Source of the DNA: Petrolisthes cinctipes
Taxonomy: Eukaryota > Arthropoda > Malacostraca > Decapoda > Porcellanidae
NCBI GenBank assembly: GCA_033782935.1
Contig: JAWQEG010000261.1
Span: 333,501 to 397,500, forward strand
Direction of reading: 5' to 3'
Length of the DNA: 64,000 bases
Part shown: positions 1 through 11,400 of the stretch, one piece after another
How the letters are laid out: each line of letters starts with the position of its first letter
Numbering within the stretch: position 1 is the first letter of the stretch
Position numbers and translations under genes: made by a program
The notes under the pieces: model-generated
What the model was told of the DNA's origin: nothing
What the model saw: only the letters and a program-made list of their open reading frames with translations
Database searches by the model: none

Positions 1-1096
1 CAAATGCACTAATTTTGTCATACTTGTCTGACTTCTTCTTTTGTTTCTCTGACTGCAAAGCAGCTGCAGCCTGAGAATAGGAGTTAGTAGATTTGGTAAT
101 AGTCTTAGAGGGGGTAATGATAGTAGGTGTAGAGGTAGATTGTTCAGCCTGTTCGCTCGACTCTGACTCAGTCTGAGTACTAATAGTACACATCACGGGT
201 CGAGATATCACCGCCGATGCATACGAGACATTGGGTGATGGGGTCGCTTGCGATCCCATCACCGCCTTCCTCGCATCATGATAGGAGATACCTCGCACTG
301 CCTTCACTGAGCAGACCTCCTTCTCCAGCTTCCACTTGGGACAATCCCTCCAGGAAGTGGAGTGAGTACCCTTACAATGAAAGCAGGAGAGCTCCACTGA
401 TGTGCACTTTTCCTCAGCATGGCCAGGCGTCGCGCACCTGCCACACACTGGAGAAGAAGCCTTACAAGTACGATTTCCGTGTCCATAAATCTGACAGTTC
501 AAGCATCTAAGAGGGTTGGGGATAAAGGGTCTTACTTTAACAATTTCATAACCAATTTTGACAGTTTCAGGAAGTGAAACTTTGCCAAAAGTCAAAATTA
601 GGGTTGCAGTCTTCTTCCTTATACCATCCTCTAATCGTGTAATAAATCTAGCGTCAATTATATCTTGATTCCTCATTTCCTCAATTATTTCTATTTCTTC
701 CATCATCATTAAATCCCTACAGGTGATTACTCCCCTGCAGGAATTCATGGCTTGAGGAATCTTGGCTTCAACTTCATAATTGTGGATCTGACTAAGTTTC
801 AGCAAAGTGGCTACTTGTTTGGAATTGAAAGTTTTTACTAAGAGGTCTCCAGATGCAAGTTTTTTTACTGATTCAACCACACCAGCCCAGCCATCAATAA
901 CCTTTTGAACAATGAAAGTATTGAGGCCGGCTAGTGGGGCCGAACCAGTGGCATGAAGCATGACAAACGAAGCATTTTTAACGTCTATGTCAAGGGGTGT
1001 TCGAGTCTCGGTTCGTCCGTCGTTTCGTGGTGGTGGTGGTCGGTCATGGCCGCCTCCTCCGCTATACGGAGGAGGGATTGGGAGGGAAGGCAACAT
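1..1096 (-). CDS. Family A ORF1, gag-like zinc-knuckle protein (partial, runs off the window)
   Basis: This ORF1 protein of an I-like LINE would bind element RNA and form the RNP. The start is the ATG at 1096 (protein begins MLPSLPIPPPYS). By eye the frame stays open to base 1; size differences from A3 (a codon gained near 1030 and another near 38) are in-frame. Seen in order: a Pro/Gly-rich N-terminus, a conserved region with LPETVKIGYEIVKVRPFIPN, then three Cys-rich knuckles (CLNCQIYGHGNRTC, CGRCATPGHAEEKC, CFHCKGTH) around residues 200-250. The C-terminal part is missing because of the window edge. I translated this by hand, so an unnoticed stop is possible. Confidence 0.7.
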   Translation of the reverse strand, partial: MLPSLPIPPPYSGGGGHDRPPPPRNDGRTETRTPLDIDVKNASFVMLHATGSAPLAGLNTFIVQKVIDGWAGVVESVKKLASGDLLVKTFNSKQVATLLKLSQIHNYEVEAKIPQAMNSCRGVITCRDLMMMEEIEIIEEMRNQDIIDARFITRLEDGIRKKTATLILTFGKVSLPETVKIGYEIVKVRPFIPNPLRCLNCQIYGHGNRTCKASSPVCGRCATPGHAEEKCTSVELSCFHCKGTHSTSWRDCPKWKLEKEVCSVKAVRGISYHDARKAVMGSQATPSPNVSYASAVISRPVMCTISTQTESESSEQAEQSTSTPTIITPSKTITKSTNSYSQAAAALQSEKQKKKSDKYDKISAF

Positions 1097-1480
1097 AGTA
1101 ACCACTTCCCCCAAGGATGGGGGGAAGTGGGAAGAGGAAAAGAAAACACCAGAAAAGGATGATAACCAGCCCTAATTAACTAATGTTTGAGATCAACCTC
1201 TCAACCCACACTAAGGTGGTCCGTCTGTGTTTAATCACACCCAGAGCTATCAGTGGGGGAGTCCACCATAGGTAGGAGGCAAAGTTGATCTCAATATAAA
1301 GATATAGACACCTACTATATCTTCTACCAGCTATGGAGGGAATGACTACTAGCTAAGCCTAGTGGTCACCAGAAGGGCGAAAAAAAAAGAAACTACTGCC
1401 GGTGCGGCAGGCACTGGCAGCTAGAGGAGAGAGCATAAAAACATACGACCTCTCTCTCCACGACACAGTCTCAAAGTCTC
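1..1480 (-). mobile_element. LINE family A copy A1 (5' part; rest is left of the window)
   Basis: This is the 5' end of an I-like non-LTR retrotransposon on the minus strand. It matches copy A3 (about 22630-24113) almost base for base and holds most of ORF1 plus the whole 5'UTR (about 1097-1480). The 5' end abuts the shared 10-mer at 1481. The rest of the element, including ORF2, would lie left of base 1. The first ten bases already differ from A3, so a rearrangement at the window edge is possible. Confidence 0.85.
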
Positions 1481-1488
1481 TGTTCAGT

Positions 1489-1490
<2 letters not shown>
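1481..1490 (-). repeat. Junction J1: target 10-mer between A1 and A2
   Basis: TGTTCAGTCA (TGACTGAACA in element sense) lies exactly between the 5' end of A1 and the poly(A) tail (T run on +) of A2. The same 10-mer sits at four other element boundaries at 18185, 24114, 35683 and 41748. I read it as a target-site duplication of a fixed insertion target. Confidence 0.85.
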
Positions 1491-1521
<31 letters not shown>

Positions 1522-1649
1522 CCTTTCTTCCTGGCCTATCGACCTTGGTGTTGGTCATTAAGGCCTTTTAATTTATTTTTATTTATTTTTAATTTTATTT
1601 ATTTATTAATATTTTATTTTTAAATTTTTGCATATTATTTTTATGCATA

Positions 1650-1710
<61 letters not shown>

Positions 1711-2033
1711 GTTATTATCATTATTATTATTATTATTATTACATTTTAACTAAACCATATACAATTTTTGTTTTGTACATTCATACAAATAAAATTTCTT
1801 AATCTTACATCCTAGCTAATAAACTAATCTATGTACCTACTCAACCAATAGCTAACTAGACTAATACCTATTCCAGCCAATCGCTAAACCTAGACAGACA
1901 AATCGCTAAACCTATATTAGACAATCGCTAAACCTAGCTAATACATCATAATATACAATATATACAACACATAATTTATAATATTCATAATTGAAAAATA
2001 GTCATACAAAATGGTAACAATAGTAATAAAAAG
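1491..2033 (-). other. A2 3'UTR: poly(A) tail, terminal hairpin, (AAT)n tract and short tandem repeats
   Basis: The stretch starts with about 31 T (the tail). A hairpin follows at 1533-1565 (GGCCT/AGGCC outer stem, GACC/GGTC inner stem). Next come an AT-rich section and an (ATT)n microsatellite at about 1648-1741. At about 1870-1945 there are three near-copies of a roughly 20-bp unit containing AATCGCTAAACCTA. The same arrangement recurs at 18195-18727 in A3, so the simple repeats belong to the element. Confidence 0.8.
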
Positions 2034-3804
2034 TCACATCACTCTGATCAGTTCGGTCTCCCTCAAGAAAGTCATCAATTTATCAGTCACACCACCATCC
2101 CCATCACCTAAGAGAGCTGAGAGTGTGAAGGGGACTTTTACTGCATCGCAGTAACTTATGAGGGAAGCACGTTCCCCCACAAATCGCCGACAATGCAGGA
2201 TGATATGACTGATAGATAACACCGCATTGCAGGTGTTACAATGCGGTGGAAAACGTTTGTCTATATATGGTTCTAGGTGTGTTATCCTGGTGCAGTTGGT
2301 TCGCACTCTTGCGAGGATTCTTTCTTCTAGTCTATTGGGCTGGTTGGCAGTGGCCCAATTACCCAGTTGAGGCTTGATGGTAGAGATGTTTAGTCTGGTC
2401 CACTGACCTTGCCACAGAAGATGAATTGATTTCTTTCCGAGGGATAGACACGACTGTAAATCACGAGGGACGTCCCAAGTAACCTCGAGCTCTACAGCCG
2501 ATTTTGCAAGTAAGTCTGCCCGTTCATTGCCATAAATACGACAATGCCCGGGCACCCAGATCAGAGTGAAGGACTTGTTGCATAAGTGCAACTTATTAAT
2601 GATGCGACCCTGGATTTCATTAGAAATAGTTTGACATGAGTTAATTGCCTGAAGGGCTGACTTGGAGTCTGAGAAAATGACTATTGAATTATGACGAGAA
2701 TTTAGTGCATAGTCTATGGCTTTGTCTATAGCGAAAAGTTCTGCTGTAAACACAGATGTATGTATCGGCAATCTGTACCTATGTTCACATTCACTCGACC
2801 ATACACTCGCACCCACACTTTCATCTGACTTGGAGCCGTCAGTGTACACGTGATGAGACCCCAGGTGACTGCGGATGATACCACCAAACAGGTGGTGTAT
2901 CTCCAACTCCGGCGCCTTTTCTTTTGATGATGGTAACCACGATGTGTTGACGCCGAAGTTGGGTGTCTCCCACGGTGGTATCTCGTTGATGGTAAACTTG
3001 TCGCAGTCCCCAAGGTCTATTTGTAGTTGTTCGGCTAGCAGGTGGAGGCGCACAGCCAGTGGCCTCCGTCTTCCGTGTTGAAGGTGGTGATGTTGTTGGA
3101 GGGAGGCACTGGCTACGTTGCCGATCTCCGACTTCCGGATCGTTGACATAGCGGTGTTGAGTGCGAGTTGATCCCGTCGAAGTCGGAGAGGAGGTATGTT
3201 CGCCTCCACCTCCATCCTAGCTACACGTGTACACTTCAGAGCTCCCAAACACACACGTAAACATTTATTCTGAAATACATCCAATCTTCCTAGTGTTGTA
3301 TCTGATGCCGATCCATACACCTGTGAGCCATAGTCTAGCTTTGTACGAATAAGGGTCTTATACACCATTAATAAAGATTTCCTGTCGGCTCCCCATGTCG
3401 TACCTGATAGGTACTTAAGGACATTTAAAGGTTTTTCACAACGAACAAGCAAATTATTAACATGATGTGTAAAATTTAATCTTTGGTCAAAATGAATTCC
3501 TAAAAATTTAACAGAATTATGAAATGGTACCGGTTGGCCATCTAACGTTACGTTAATTTGAGGTACTCTACGTTTACTGAAAATTACTCCGGCACACTTA
3601 GGCACGGAAAACTTAGAGCCCCACTGTAAGGCCCATTGGTGGACAGAATCAAGCGCTGCTTGAATCCGTCTTACTGAAAACTGTGCATTACGTGACGAGT
3701 GCCACATTGCACAATCATCAGCATACAACGAGTATTTAAGATTCCTGGGAACTAGAGCTGATGATAGAATATCATTGATCATGATGTTAAAAAGTGTTGG
3801 ACTA
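2034..3804 (-). pseudogene. A2 ORF2 remnant: C-terminal RT, RNase H and zinc-finger region
   Basis: This is the 3' half of an I-like ORF2. It is open from the RT (SPTLFNIMINDIL, then the catalytic YADD near 3730-3719), through the RT thumb and the RNase H domain (YTDGSKSD, AELFAI, FSDSKSA, GNERADLLAKSA) to a C-terminal Cys/His motif (CNTCNAVLSISHIILHC), ending in TGA at 2034-2036. The endonuclease and N-terminal RT are lost through the internal deletion at 3804/3805. The open frame continues upstream into out-of-frame ORF1 sequence, which is a product of the junction and not a real start. RNase H is intact here, whereas A3 has a frameshift in it. Confidence 0.9.
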
Positions 3805-4473
3805 AGGCGTCGCGCACCTGCCACACACTGGAGAAGAAGCCTTACAAGTACGATTTCCGTGTCCATAAATCTGACAGTTCAAGCATCTAAGAGGGTTGGG
3901 GATAAAGGGTCTTACTTTAACGATTTCATAACCTATTTTGACAGTTTCAGGAAGTGAAACTTTGCCAAAAGTCAAAATTAGGGTTGCAGTCTTCTTCCTT
4001 ATACCATCCTTTAATCGTGTAATAAATCTAGCGTCAATTATATCTTGATTCTTCATTTCCTCATTTATTTCTGTTTCTTCCATCATCATTAAATCCCTAC
4101 AGGTGATTACTCCCCTGCAGGAATTCATGGCTTGAGGAATCTTGGCTTCTACTTCATAATTGTGGATCTGACGTAATTTTAGCAAAGTGGCTACTTGTTT
4201 AGAATTAAATGTTTTGACTAAGAGATCTCCAGAGGCAAGTTTTTTAACAGATTCAACCACACCAGCCCAGCCATCAATTACCTTTTGAACAATGAAAGGA
4301 TTGAGGCCGGCTAGTGGGGCCGAACCAGTGGCATGTAACATAACAAATGAGGCATTTTTCACGTCTATGTCAAGGGGTGTTCGAGTCTCGTATCGTCCGT
4401 CGTTTCGTGGTGGTGGTCGGTCATGGCCGCCTCCTCCGCTATACGGAGGAGGGGTTGGGAGGGAAGGCAACAT
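3802..4473 (-). pseudogene. A2 ORF1 remnant: N-terminal part up to the second zinc knuckle
   Basis: This is the N-terminal half of family A ORF1, from the ATG at 4473 (MLPSLPTPPPYS) to CGRCATP, where the deletion junction creates a stop. The first CCHC knuckle (CLNCQIYGHGNRTC) is complete and the second is cut. The frame also stays open upstream into the gypsy LTR beyond 4541, but that part is foreign DNA. In A3 the same region belongs to a 436-residue protein. Confidence 0.88.
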
Positions 4474-4536
4474 AGTAACCACTTCCCCCAAGATGGGGGG
4501 AAGTGGGAAGAGGAAAAGAAAACACCAGATAAGGAT

Positions 4537-4541
4537 AATAC
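4537..4541. repeat. Target-site duplication of the gypsy element (left copy)
   Basis: AATAC here is repeated at 17866-17870 on the other side of the element. Removing the element and one copy gives the uninterrupted 5'UTR sequence found in A3 near 23786 (GGATGATACCAGCCC, differing by one base). A 5-bp duplication is usual for Ty3/gypsy integrases. Confidence 0.9.
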
Positions 4542-5753
4542 TGTGACGGTGATGTGAGAATGATAGATAATGTAATTTATAATATGACAATTACAACTTA
4601 CCTTGCCCGGTTAATTTATGATCTCGTTGGTTGGCTGCAGCGAAGAACAAAAAGTCGGGGATTAATTCCCCGTTTTAGGCCCCATCCACCATACACATAA
4701 TAATTTTTTATGTTAAGGGGTTCTTCCCGATATATGTGTATTTATATAGATAACAAATCTACTGGTGTATTCAAACAACCAATTGCAAATTTCTATATTT
4801 ATTCAACTCCAGTATGCCAACATGAATAAATCAATTTCACACACACACACACACACACAACTCACGCTCACGCAACGCTAACTAGCTACTCGCTCTCGCT
4901 ACGTCTCGCTCTCGCTCACGTGACGATAGTCTAGGTTACGTTAACACTGTAGTAATTCTATCAATTGTTACGCAAGTTGGAATATTTTTCTAATGTCTCA
5001 CACTTTAGAGTCTCACAACACACTCGTAATTTTCTTCAATGCTATGCAGCTTCCCCCTCACCTAATTCAGTTACTGAACCAGCGTCAATGCAACTAGTCA
5101 GTATACAACTGTAAAGCCTTGTGAATCGCGTAATATACAACGAATTCGGCGTTTACGTTGATCACTCCCCACTGCACACGTGGAGGATTGATCTAGGTAA
5201 GGGAAGCTGACGATACGAGTGTGTTCCCTTCGAGTGTGTCCTGTTCCAACTGACCCCAATTCTCCATCCTTAACTGGAGAATGTAAGTTCAAATTTCTAC
5301 TGACTCCTCCTCCTATCTGTGTTCGTTTTTTCCTAACTGGCTACGATTTACATTGTACCCACTTATACTTTAGTTATACATGCAATTTCAATTTACCTAT
5401 GGCGTACTAATAATTCCCGATAATCTCCCTCCACTTCACGATCATTTGCAATACCATAAGTTACCCTGGGGTAGCATAATTATTAATACAAATTGTAATT
5501 TACGTACGAACACCTTATAGGACAAGATGTGCAAATTCAGTTGAAACATGACCCTTTTTCCCATTTTCTACCTGGTCTATTTTTGCTACTACCTGCGGAT
5601 TAACTAGCTGCACCCACAACTTAACCCACTCCTGTCTCATGGATGGAATATTCCAGAACCTTCTCTAGAACATTCTATATTGACACCAGTATGGAATTTT
5701 CCAACTCTCTGTAATTCAAATTACGTCACGAGTATTATGTCTGACTCGTGACA
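4542..5753 (-). repeat. 3' LTR of the gypsy element
   Basis: This LTR is about 1.2 kb, begins TGTGACGG, ends CGTGACA (TG...CA ends) and is nearly identical to 16660-17865. It contains a (CA)n tract near 4840 and a CTCGCT-rich stretch near 4890-4920. Differences from the other LTR include the (CA)n length, a small block change near 5040 and scattered substitutions. The 60-odd-residue open frames inside it are not convincing genes. Confidence 0.93.
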
Positions 5754-6449
5754 TTCGCCCACACAAAGAGACATTGCTCTATGCAATGTTTAATAGATTC
5801 GTGAAGTGGTAACGACGCCCTTGCATGTATAACTTTAAAATAACAATTCATCCACACTTCACTTATTCTTGTATGTGTCAATTTCTATCACCAGTTACGT
5901 GTTCATTTTTGCCAATGAGTGGAAAACTCCCAACAGTTACTTTAGCTTTTCAATCTTAGGAAGAAACTCCGAGACAAGAATGAATGAACCTGGTAATTTT
6001 TGCTCAGTACAATTTGTACACATTTAAGCAATATATAAGTGTGGTGTATGTAATGCATTGTGTATTTGTTACATAATATGTAAGAAAAATGCAATAATAT
6101 CTCTGGAAGGCAATATATATATTAGTGAATTATCCGAGCCTTGGATCAGAGTAAACCGCTAGAATCTGTGTCTTGGATAAGGTTACACAAAATACTGCAA
6201 TAATAATTCTGGAAGGCAATATATTGTTAGTAAATTATCCGAGCCTTGGATCAGAGTAAACCGCTAGAATCCGTGTCTTGGATAAGTTGCACAAAATACA
6301 ATACATAGAACATCGGATTTTCCCAACACCCTAGGAACCCCCTTGATCTGAGTCGCATAAGACTCGTGCTCGTTGCGCTCGGAGAGGTAACAATTTACGA
6401 GCAATTCGACCCGGAGGATACTTCTGCCAGTCGATCTACGCATGAATAT
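5754..6449 (-). other. Gypsy 3' non-coding region between RNase H stop and 3' LTR
   Basis: About 700 bp without a convincing ORF. The end next to the LTR reads GTGTGGGCGAA in element sense and is a candidate polypurine-type primer site, though it is not a clean purine run. It also contains the tandem duplication at 6091-6299. In a conventional gypsy element integrase would follow RNase H here, and none is present. Confidence 0.7.
6091..6299. repeat. Tandem duplication, about 105 bp x 2, in the gypsy 3' region
   Basis: Two adjacent units (about 6091-6196 and 6197-6299) share GCAATAAT, CTGGAAGGCAATATAT and a long common block containing GAGCCTTGGATCAGAGTAAA. They differ by a few substitutions and small indels. 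Confidence 0.85.
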
Positions 6450-8257
6450 TTACTCGGTTAACTCTCCTTCAAGCAATTGTGACATAAGGTCCGCCCCGAC
6501 ATTAGCACTTCCCTTTATGTATCGCACAGTGAAGTTGAACTGTTGCAGATAGAGGGCCCAGCGCATAAGTCGTGCGTTGGCGTTCTTGGATGTACGCAAA
6601 CTCTCCAGAGGCATATGATCGGTTTCTAACACAAAATTATCACCATACAGATAGTAGTAGTATTTCTTAATACCTTCTACTACTGCCAGAAGTTCCTTTT
6701 CCACTGTACTGTAATTTTCTTCAGCAGACTTCAGTTTACGACTGTGATATGCAACAGGGAATATTTCCCCATCCTTCTCCTGGAATAGGACTGCACCAAG
6801 ACCATACTGAGAAGCATCAGTCCTAAGTATAAATGGCCGTTGGTTGTCAGGCAACTGCAAGATTGGTTCCTTGCAAAGAAGATTCTTAAGTGAAACGAAT
6901 GCTTCTTCTTGTTCTGACCCCCATGAGATTTTATTAGGAGCATTCTTCCTTAAGAGCTCACTAAGTGGATGTGCAATGACAGAAAAGTTTGGGATAAACT
7001 TACGGTAATAACATGTAAGACCCAAGAATGAGCGCACCTGTTTCTTTGTAACGGGTCGTGACGCATCCTTGATTTTCTTTATCTTGTCATTCTGGCACCC
7101 ACAACGTCCCCCACCTACAGTGTGACCCAAAAATTGTACCTCCTTCTGAAACAATTCACACTTAGATGGTTTGACTGTCATGTTATATTCCTGCAGTCGT
7201 TGCAAGACAGCTTGCAATATCACAATGTGCTCCTCAAACGTGGTTGAGTGCACGAGAACATCGTCAACAAAAGCTTCAACCCCTTTAATGCCATGTAATA
7301 CTTGACGCATGACACGATTAAACACGGCGGGAGAATTAGTGAGACCAAAAGGTAGTACCTTGAAATGATACAGCCCATTTGGCGTGGATATAGCCGTGAG
7401 GAGACGACTTCGTTTCTCCAGTGGTATCTGAAAGAAACCCTTAGCCAAATCCATCTTAGAGAACACCTGAGAATTGCTAATCCTAGCAAAAATCTCTTGC
7501 TGATCACACATGGGTTCTGCATCGACCCTAGTGACAGCGTTGACACGCCGGTAATCTCCACAAATGCGTACACCACCGTCCTTCTTCCGAACCACAACAA
7601 TAGGGCTGGAATAAGACGAGTCCGACCTTTCAATAATACCAGCTGCTTCCATGTCATTAATTTCCTTACGTACTGTATCAATCAGCCGTACAGGAATAGG
7701 ATATGGTTTCACCCTCACTGGTGTGTCGCTCGTAAGCTGTATCTCATGACAGGCTACGTTAGCAACAGCAGGCCTGTCAGAGAACACACGTGAATATTTT
7801 GCCAGTACCGCATTGACTCTTGCAAGCTGGTCTGGTCTTAAATTCTCCGAAACGGAGACCTCAGCCACTGTCTCACCTTGACGAGCTTCAGCCGTCTGCG
7901 GAGTATATCCCTCGTCACCCTCGGGGATTACCACAGCAGCGCTAACCATGTCTACTGCTGGGGAAAAATGACCACGGACTAGACTTAACACTTCACTCTG
8001 TTCTGAGGTGATGTTACAACAGCCTGCCCCAACTGTGGTAACAATGGAAGTACACCCCTGTTGGGTGGTGTAATACTCCTTAAGCATATTAATATGGAAC
8101 CGCTTGGCTTCACCTTTGATTTTAACTATGTAGTTAAGGTCATTCACCTTCTTGACTACTTCAAAGGGACCCTTCCACTGAGCCAACAACTTATTATGAG
8201 CTGTTGGTAACAGAACGAGACACTTCCCCCCTACCTGTAGCGTTCGGAGCTTAGTTT
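6450..8257 (-). pseudogene. pol: Gypsy pol, C-terminal part: integrase GPY/F end, reverse transcriptase, RNase H
   Basis: The frame is open from the B1 insertion point (8258) to the TAA at 6450. It starts with the integrase tail (QWKGPFEVVKK, the GPY/F-type motif, then FHINMLKEYY). After a linker of about 100 residues comes a Ty3/gypsy RT: EIND.EAAGIIERS, SPIVVVRKKDG, FSKMDLAKGFFQIPL, LPFGLTNSPAVF and the catalytic FVDD in EAFVDDVLVHS. RNase H follows (LRTDASQYGLGAVLFQ, YSTVEKELLAVV, LETDHMPL) and ends at GADLMSQLLEGELTE. Nothing follows RNase H. The original pol frame is cut by B1 and by an upstream stop, so this is a fragment, although its domains look intact. Confidence 0.92.
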
Positions 8258-8269
8258 TCCTATCATAGT
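8258..8269. repeat. Target-site duplication of LINE B1 (left copy)
   Basis: TCCTATCATAGT is repeated at 13929-13940. The last T merges with the poly(T) run, so the true length is 11 or 12 bp. Joining the flanks restores the pol reading frame through the motif YYDRK, which shows B1 inserted into a then-continuous pol. Confidence 0.93.
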
Positions 8270-8460
8270 TTTTTTTTTTTTTTTTTTTTTTAAATTCATT
8301 ACGCCGTAGCGTCAGTCAATAGGCAGACAACAGTACACAAGGGTAAGCGGGACTCACGAGAACCCAATAACCACATACACACACAAGCACACACACATGC
8401 GCACACACACTCACATCACGAAAACATAACAGAATGAAGCACAAGCATACAGACAAATAT

Positions 8461-11400
8461 TTACATCATGACCGCCTTAAATCCACCAAAACGAGGGTGG
8501 CGCACCAGAAGTTCCTCCAGAACCTGATGGTTCAGCAGGTGTCGACAAACCACATCAAGTGGCAGGCCCTGGGGCAGCAAGTGTCGGACAGTGGGGCAGG
8601 CTAGGCAATAGTGCTCTATAGTGTTAGCCCGAGGCGCTCGACACAAGCGACACTCAGTGAAGGGAGGCTCACCCTGCATCCCAGCAACCTGCCACGGTGG
8701 CCGGTAGCCAAGCCTCAAACGAGCAGAGACTACATTGTGCCTCCGAACCATGAGGCCTCGACGACGGTAGGAATATTTGTGATGGCAGACAGTCTCGTAA
8801 TGGGTGATGGAGATGCTGAAGGGCCTCTCTGCATCCCTGCGTCGCCGTACAGGGAGGAGAGCGGCGGAGCGGACTTTAGAGAGGTAACATGTCAGGGAGA
8901 GAGGACGTCCAGCACCATGAGGAGGCAGATGGCAGGCTTCCTTTGCGAGTCTGTCAACTGTACCATTGTGACATAAACCTACATGGGATGGCACCCATAA
9001 AAATTTGACAGTCAAGTTACGGTGACGCAATAAGGACAAAAACGATAAAATCTGCTGAATAACAGTAGAGTGTGTGGGCTGAACACTAGAGAGGGAATGA
9101 AGGGCAGGTTTGGAGTCACAAAAAATTGCAGCATTCACTCCACGTTGACAAACAACACTAACAGCATCCAGAATGGCATACAGTTCACACAATATTGAGC
9201 TAGAGTGGTTACAGAGACGACGGCCAACCCAGCCCCCTGGAGGTGACTCCAGGTCAGGCGAGAAAACAGCACAACCTGCTGCACCATCCACCTGCAATGA
9301 GCCATCAGTGTAGAGGCAGTATGGATCTGTGATGGAGGAAGTCACTGTTTCTATGTGTTCCAGAGCCAACTGCTGCTGTAGAGAAGGCAGCTCCGACTTG
9401 GAAGTAGGTGTAAAGCTCACATCAGGTGTTGGTAGCATCCATGGAGGGGGCCCTGGGGGGACGTCTGCAACCATTATATCTATATTAAGACCACGGAGCA
9501 CAGAGGAAACAGACCTTATAAGAGTACGTCCAGCAGGCAGTATGGGAGGGACCGGGTAGTTTGGTCTAAGAGAAGTCCTGACTAACGGAGAGTAATGGGG
9601 TGAAAGATGTGGGAAATGGAGGCACTTGACAGTGAAGCAAGTAACATTAGAATAAATTCTCTCCACTAATGGGGGAAGACGCAACTCACGCTGCATGTTC
9701 ACTATCCTGGTCGACATTGGACAGCCGAGAATAATTCTCATTGCTCTATTTTGAAATTTTTCTAAAGTTTCCAGAGTAGCTCTAGGAAGTTGAATCAGAG
9801 CAGGGGAAAGGTAATCAACAACTGAACGGATAAAAGCAATATAGATGGTCCTGGCTACTGGGATGGAGATGCCCGAGGAGTTGTTAGATAGCCATTGAAG
9901 TGGTGTAAGTCGGCGCTGGAGACGACCCAATAAGTCCTGGACAATGGGATGGTCTTGAGGTCTGGCAGGGACAATCGGCCAAATATTGACTGGCGCACCC
10001 AGGTAGCAGTACTGGGAACACATGGGAATGACAGTCCCTCCAATGGTGAACACTGGCTGAGCTTGAGGAAGGCGGCAGGTGAATATTCTGCTCTTATCTG
10101 GGGAGACAATAATGCCACAGTGAGAGGAGACCACAGAGAAGGAGTCAAGAAACCGCTGGAGATCCCTTGGTGAGGTAGAATGAACACAGATATCATCAGC
10201 ATAGCACGTAATTGTAGTTCCAGGAATATCAGGGAGAGAAGTGAGCAGCCGATGCATCAGAATATTAAATAACAATGGGCTGAGAACACCCCCTTGAGGC
10301 GTACCAAGATGAAAACTGCGCAAAGGACTGAGTGCACCACTGAAAAACACACGGGAGGTCCTGTTACTCAGGTAGCCCCGAATCCACCATAGTAGATTAC
10401 CCTTTATCCCAAAGTCAACCAGTTGATCCAAAATAACGTCTCTATTAGCAACATCGAAGGCACTTCGAAGGTCAATGAAGGCCACCACACTGTCCCTGGA
10501 AAGGCGAGAGTACAGGTCGATTAGGCAGTGATGTGTGCTCCGCTGGGGAAGGAAACCAAACAGCCATGGAGAGAGGCGATCCTGCAGTCTGTACATGAGA
10601 CGATTGAGTAAGATTCTCTCCATAACCTTACAGAAACAGGAAGTAAGGGAAATAGGCCTGAACTTTGCAGTGCCAGGCTTAGGGATGGGTATTATTGTGC
10701 TGCTGGTCCAGGCTCGTGGTACACAACCGTCACGAAGACAAAGATTGTACAGTCGAAGTAGAGGGTTCCCAGGAACTTGTTGAAGTAGGCGCAGCACAGC
10801 ATAAGTAATACCATCATCACCAGGGGAAGAAGCTCTACCCCGAATGAGAGCACGGCGCAACTCCTCCTCAGTTATCTCCTCTGCATCATCATCATCATCT
10901 TGTAACAGAGCAGACATTAGACGTAGCCGATGGACAGCAGCACGGGAAGCGAGTGCATCTTGTATGTGGATGGGTAGACTGGCTGGGGTAGATTGTTCTG
11001 ACCAGGCATCGACAAGTTGTTTGGCATAGTCGGCAGGAGTGTGATGACGAGCAGTGGCCGGTGTCTTTTTAACAACCCGACGGATGAGGTGCCACATAGA
11101 AGCCACACTTGTTTGCTGGTTGATGCTGTCCGTGAACCGCTGCCAAGACTCAGTGTGAGCACAATCCTGCAGGGCAACTAAAGCGTCCCTAGACATCTGG
11201 TAACGATGGAGTAGGTCAGGGGTTGGGTTGGCTTGAAACAGTAGGCCATCACGTTCAGCCTCCTCCTTTGCCTCCTGTATACGTGCATCCAGCGTCCAGG
11301 AGTGGGCAGTATGGCGATGCTGGAGGTGTGGCCGGGAGACGTATAGCCTATAAAAGTCATGAGTAGCAGATACAAGATCAGAGTACAACTGTTCAGCTGA

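Larger units (their letters stand above)
1491..4541 (-). mobile_element. LINE family A copy A2 (3' portion, internally deleted)
   Basis: A2 is a minus-strand family A LINE. It runs from its poly(A) tail at 1491 through the 3'UTR and C-terminal ORF2 to a fused ORF1 N-terminus. Its 5'UTR continues at 17866-18184 because a Ty3/gypsy element (4542-17865) inserted there. About 2.5 kb is missing at 3804/3805 compared with A3, joining mid-RT sequence directly to the ORF1 zinc-knuckle region. Outside the deletion it differs from A3 by only a handful of bases, so both copies are young. Confidence 0.9.

Noticed and set aside
217..510. Plus-strand open frame of 97 codons (repeated at 22836-23129)
   Set aside because: It lies opposite family A ORF1 and is its antisense shadow; its recurrence only reflects the repeat.
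1860..1945. Repeats containing AATCGCTAAACCTA looked at as a possible CRISPR or telomere-like array
   Set aside because: Too few and irregular copies, no spacers of even size, and they sit in the 3'UTR of a LINE; the unit is not TTAGG.
5098..5410. Paired small frames of 60-odd codons on both strands in each LTR
   Set aside because: Too short, overlapping on both strands, and no known domain; they are conserved only because LTRs are copies.
7365..7793. Plus-strand open frame of 142 codons
   Set aside because: Antisense to the gypsy RT motifs; no recognisable domain.
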